54,107 nucleotides of DNA from Streptomyces sp. MMG1121 (lineage in GTDB: Bacteria; Actinomycetota; Actinomycetes; Streptomycetales; Streptomycetaceae), in contig NZ_LGDV01000206.1 in assembly GCF_001280015.1 (NCBI RefSeq), positions 1-54,107 of the forward strand, written 5' to 3'. The notes under the pieces were generated by a model. It was given only the letters and a program-made list of their open reading frames with translations, was not told the DNA's origin and did not search any database. Shown in pieces: positions 52,315 to 54,107 of the stretch. How positions within the stretch are numbered: the stretch's first letter is position 1; each line of letters opens with the position of its first letter. A program made the translations under genes and the position numbers.

Positions 52315-53217
52315 TCAGCCGGCGCGATGCGCCCGCCGCATGCGGCGAAGGCCGAAGCAGGCGCCGCACAAGGCGGCGACGGCAGAGGCTGAGGCCACGG
52401 TGACTACCGCCCCGGTGGTCGCCGCGGATGCGGTGGACGCGCGCGGGGGCGCGACCGTACCGCCGTAACCGCCGCCCTCGCCCGCTCGGTCGTAGTCGGA
52501 CCCCGGGAGCTTGTCGCCGTACTTAGCGCGCACCAGACGTTGGTAGGCGGCCAGGGTCACGCCGTTCTTCCCCACGGCGCGCCGCGCATCGGGGTCCAGC
52601 GGCAGCACACGGCCGTCGCGCACCACGTACCAGGCGTCGATCTGCGGTTCGCGGAAGACGGTTCCGAGTCCGTGCGCCTTGCTGACGTAGTCGCTCTCGT
52701 CACCGCCGGTCGCAATGTTGACGGCCTTCCACCCCTTCGCCGTCCGTACGGTCCACACCGAGGCGACCTGACCGTCCGCGGAGACCGCTTTGCTCGCGAC
52801 GAACTGCGGGTCGGCGACAGGGGCGCCCGTGCGTCCGGAGACGAATCCCGGGTCGAGGAAGTAGACGGTCACCGACGGTCCGACCAGGTGCGGCCGGGCC
52901 GCGCTCTGCGCGATCGCGCCGTCGCGGGCGAAGAAGCGCGAGAGGGTGAGGAGGGTGGCCGGGGCTGACGCCGCCTCACGCGCCCGGGCGGTGTCGGCGG
53001 CGGTGAAGGGCGCGGGGAAGTCGCCGGCTGCGGCGTGGGCGGGGGCGAGGGCACAGAGGGTAGTGATGGCGGCGAGCGCCGCGACCGTCGCGCTCTTGCG
53101 GACGGGCCTACGGCCGGCGTGCGCGTGCCGGTTCGATGTCCGGCGCTTCGGTGACGTGCCGCTCGATGGCGTCCGGGTCGGTGCGGTCTGGATCGGCGAC
53201 GTGCGGATCGGGGTCAT
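52315..53217 (-). CDS. Secreted protein with C-terminal membrane anchor, unknown function
   Basis: 300 residues. A long basic N-terminus (THPRRP-like, about 40 residues) leads into a signal helix (ATVAALAAITTLCALAPAHA), then an extracellular domain with GPSVTVYFLDPGFVSGRTGA and DYVSKAHGLGTVFREPQIDA, a Gly-rich spacer and a final helix (TGAVVTVASASAVAALCGAC) before FGLRRMRRAHRAG. ATG 53217 lies 4 bases behind the stop of the cysteine protease gene, so the two are co-transcribed and probably act together at the surface. Family unknown. Confidence 0.7.
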   Translation of the reverse strand: MTPIRTSPIQTAPTRTPSSGTSPKRRTSNRHAHAGRRPVRKSATVAALAAITTLCALAPAHAAAGDFPAPFTAADTARAREAASAPATLLTLSRFFARDGAIAQSAARPHLVGPSVTVYFLDPGFVSGRTGAPVADPQFVASKAVSADGQVASVWTVRTAKGWKAVNIATGGDESDYVSKAHGLGTVFREPQIDAWYVVRDGRVLPLDPDARRAVGKNGVTLAAYQRLVRAKYGDKLPGSDYDRAGEGGGYGGTVAPPRASTASAATTGAVVTVASASAVAALCGACFGLRRMRRAHRAG

Positions 53218-53221
53218 GGGG

Positions 53222-53872
53222 TCACGCTCCGATCCCGTAGAGCGAGTGGGTCCACGTGAACAAGTTGTTGCTCACGTAGTAGTCGTAATCCCCCCAGTTG
53301 TAGCGGTAGTTGGAGGGCCACGGGTCGCCCCAGTAAACCTGGTTGTCGGAGGTGTCGTAGCCGTACAGCACATGCATGTGCCCGCCCCCGGAGCTCCACT
53401 CGATGCGCGTCTCGACGGGACGGTTGGCGTCGATCTCCTTCTGCACGGTGCCGTAGCGCAGATATCCACGCACGTACGTACCGGGGTTGATGCCCATCCA
53501 GTCGAGGGCGTTCTGCACGTCGTCCAGCGCCGCCTGCCAGTTGCCGCAGGTGCTGCCCTGGGGCCGGTTGAAAGCGGCGTCGCAGAACTGGTTCTGGGTG
53601 TAGTTGCGCCCGAACCAGGACGCGATGGTGTCGCCGCTCGCCGCCCAGCACCAGTTGCTGCTCTCCTGCTCCTGCATGGTGATGTTGAGGCGCTTGGCGG
53701 CCGGAACGGCCAGGTGAGCGGCGGCCCGAGGATCGGCGTGCGGAGCAGAATGCGGAGCGGAATGCGGGGCGGCGTGAGCGGTGGCCGTCGGCATGAGGGC
53801 GGCCGTCAGGGCGGCGACGGCCGCAAGGGCCGCTGACGCCGGCCCTCTACGACCCCTGGTGGTAATGGACAT
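53222..53872 (-). CDS. Secreted papain-like cysteine protease (C70/C39-like)
   Basis: 216 residues. Signal peptide (ASAALAAVAALTAALMPTAT, ending AHA), a His/Ala/Pro pro-region, then the protease: catalytic Cys in QESSNWCWAASGDTIASWFG, catalytic His in GGGHMHVLYGYD, and a WGDPWPSNYRY block as the Asn/Asp position. This is the papain-like_cys_pep_2 (AvrRpt2-like) layout. ATG 53872 has GGGAGGAA just upstream. It heads a two-gene operon with the anchored protein. It may process a surface or secreted partner. Confidence 0.85.
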   Translation of the reverse strand: MSITTRGRRGPASAALAAVAALTAALMPTATAHAAPHSAPHSAPHADPRAAAHLAVPAAKRLNITMQEQESSNWCWAASGDTIASWFGRNYTQNQFCDAAFNRPQGSTCGNWQAALDDVQNALDWMGINPGTYVRGYLRYGTVQKEIDANRPVETRIEWSSGGGHMHVLYGYDTSDNQVYWGDPWPSNYRYNWGDYDYYVSNNLFTWTHSLYGIGA

Positions 53873-53963
53873 GGCGTTCCTCCCAGTCAGGGTGGGGGTG
53901 GAGGAGCGCGTCCGGACGCTGCGACAGCAGCATCGATCTCTTGTCGGGTCCAGGTCAATAAAG

Positions 53964-54095
53964 TTATCCACAGGCCTGGCGGCGAAGTGAACTCCACCCG
54001 TACGGTTGTGAACGCCACAGCAGGTACCAGCGGGTGGCAGCGGACGTAACGCCCCGCACTGGGACGGGAAAGTGAACGTTCACAGGTGAACGAAC
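53964..54095. promoter_or_regulatory. Upstream region of the protease operon with GTGAAC repeats and a DnaA box
   Basis: GTGAAC occurs at 53987, 54008, 54072 and 54086; at 54072-54083 it forms the perfect palindrome GTGAACGTTCAC. A perfect DnaA-box sequence TTATCCACA lies at 53964-53972. The cluster of one hexamer in about 110 bases upstream of a secreted-protease operon suggests a regulator binding region. The bound protein is unknown. Confidence 0.4.
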
Positions 54096-54107
54096 AGAGG
54101 GGGGTGG

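Noticed and set aside
53964..53972. Perfect DnaA box TTATCCACA as sign of a replication origin
   Set aside because: Only one box was found, without a cluster, AT-rich unwinding region or dnaA/rep gene. A chance or regulatory site is more likely.
1..54107. CRISPR arrays, tRNA or rRNA genes
   Set aside because: No regularly spaced repeats and no tRNA- or rRNA-like sequence were seen on reading the window; a proper tRNA scan could not be run.

Overview
The window is high-GC actinobacterial DNA, almost certainly Streptomyces: strong GC bias at third codon positions, GTG starts, GGAGG-type ribosome binding sites, leaderless promoters, twin-arginine and Ala-rich signal peptides, paired AsnC-type regulators and MmyB-type regulators. 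It looks like accessory DNA of a chromosome arm or a large plasmid. Housekeeping genes are few (a cyclophilin, a cold-shock protein), and decayed pieces of at least nine transposase or recombinase genes are scattered through it. I saw no intact transposase, tRNA, rRNA or CRISPR array.

Left part (1-20.2 kb). Lectin-like fragments and a frameshifted conserved gene precede a compact peptide (RiPP) cluster at 2.3-8.8 kb: MFS exporter, cytoplasmic S9 prolyl-oligopeptidase-like hydrolase, a 40-residue precursor peptide, a B12-type radical SAM protein and a DUF5825 partner. A perfect hairpin lies directly after the precursor gene. Next come an acetyltransferase, an SDR/amidohydrolase operon divergent from an AsnC-type regulator, a SpoIIE/PP2C phosphatase, a Tat-exported FAD oxidoreductase, and a divergent MmyB-type regulator/SDR pair.

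Middle (20.2-33.3 kb). The second notable system is a five-gene operon at 21.1-28.5 kb in which every junction is a 4-bp start/stop overlap: a PaaK-like adenylate-forming enzyme, an MFS transporter, a two-part GNAT-like acetyltransferase, a LuxE-type acyl-protein synthetase, and an 841-residue fusion of a LuxC-type acyl reductase with a second PaaK-like domain. There is no luciferase (luxAB). The set suggests activation and reduction of an unknown carboxylic acid to an aldehyde, followed by modification and export. After it come a small conserved protein, an SDR, IS5 debris, a second AsnC-type regulator and an Old Yellow Enzyme.

Right part (33.3-54.1 kb). This is a mosaic of remnants (IS630, IS5, Tn3, tyrosine recombinase, TniA/ExeA-type transposition genes, a HINT polymorphic-toxin remnant, a cis-prenyltransferase fragment) around intact genes: a cold-shock protein, a PIG-L deacetylase, a polyprenyl synthetase, a TetR/methyltransferase pair sharing a 28-bp intergenic region, a cyclophilin, GNATs, and a group of secreted proteins. 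That group includes a secreted RelA/SpoT-like nucleotide pyrophosphokinase and a secreted papain-like cysteine protease with a membrane-anchored neighbour.

All functions are read from sequence motifs and memory of protein families. No database search was possible.
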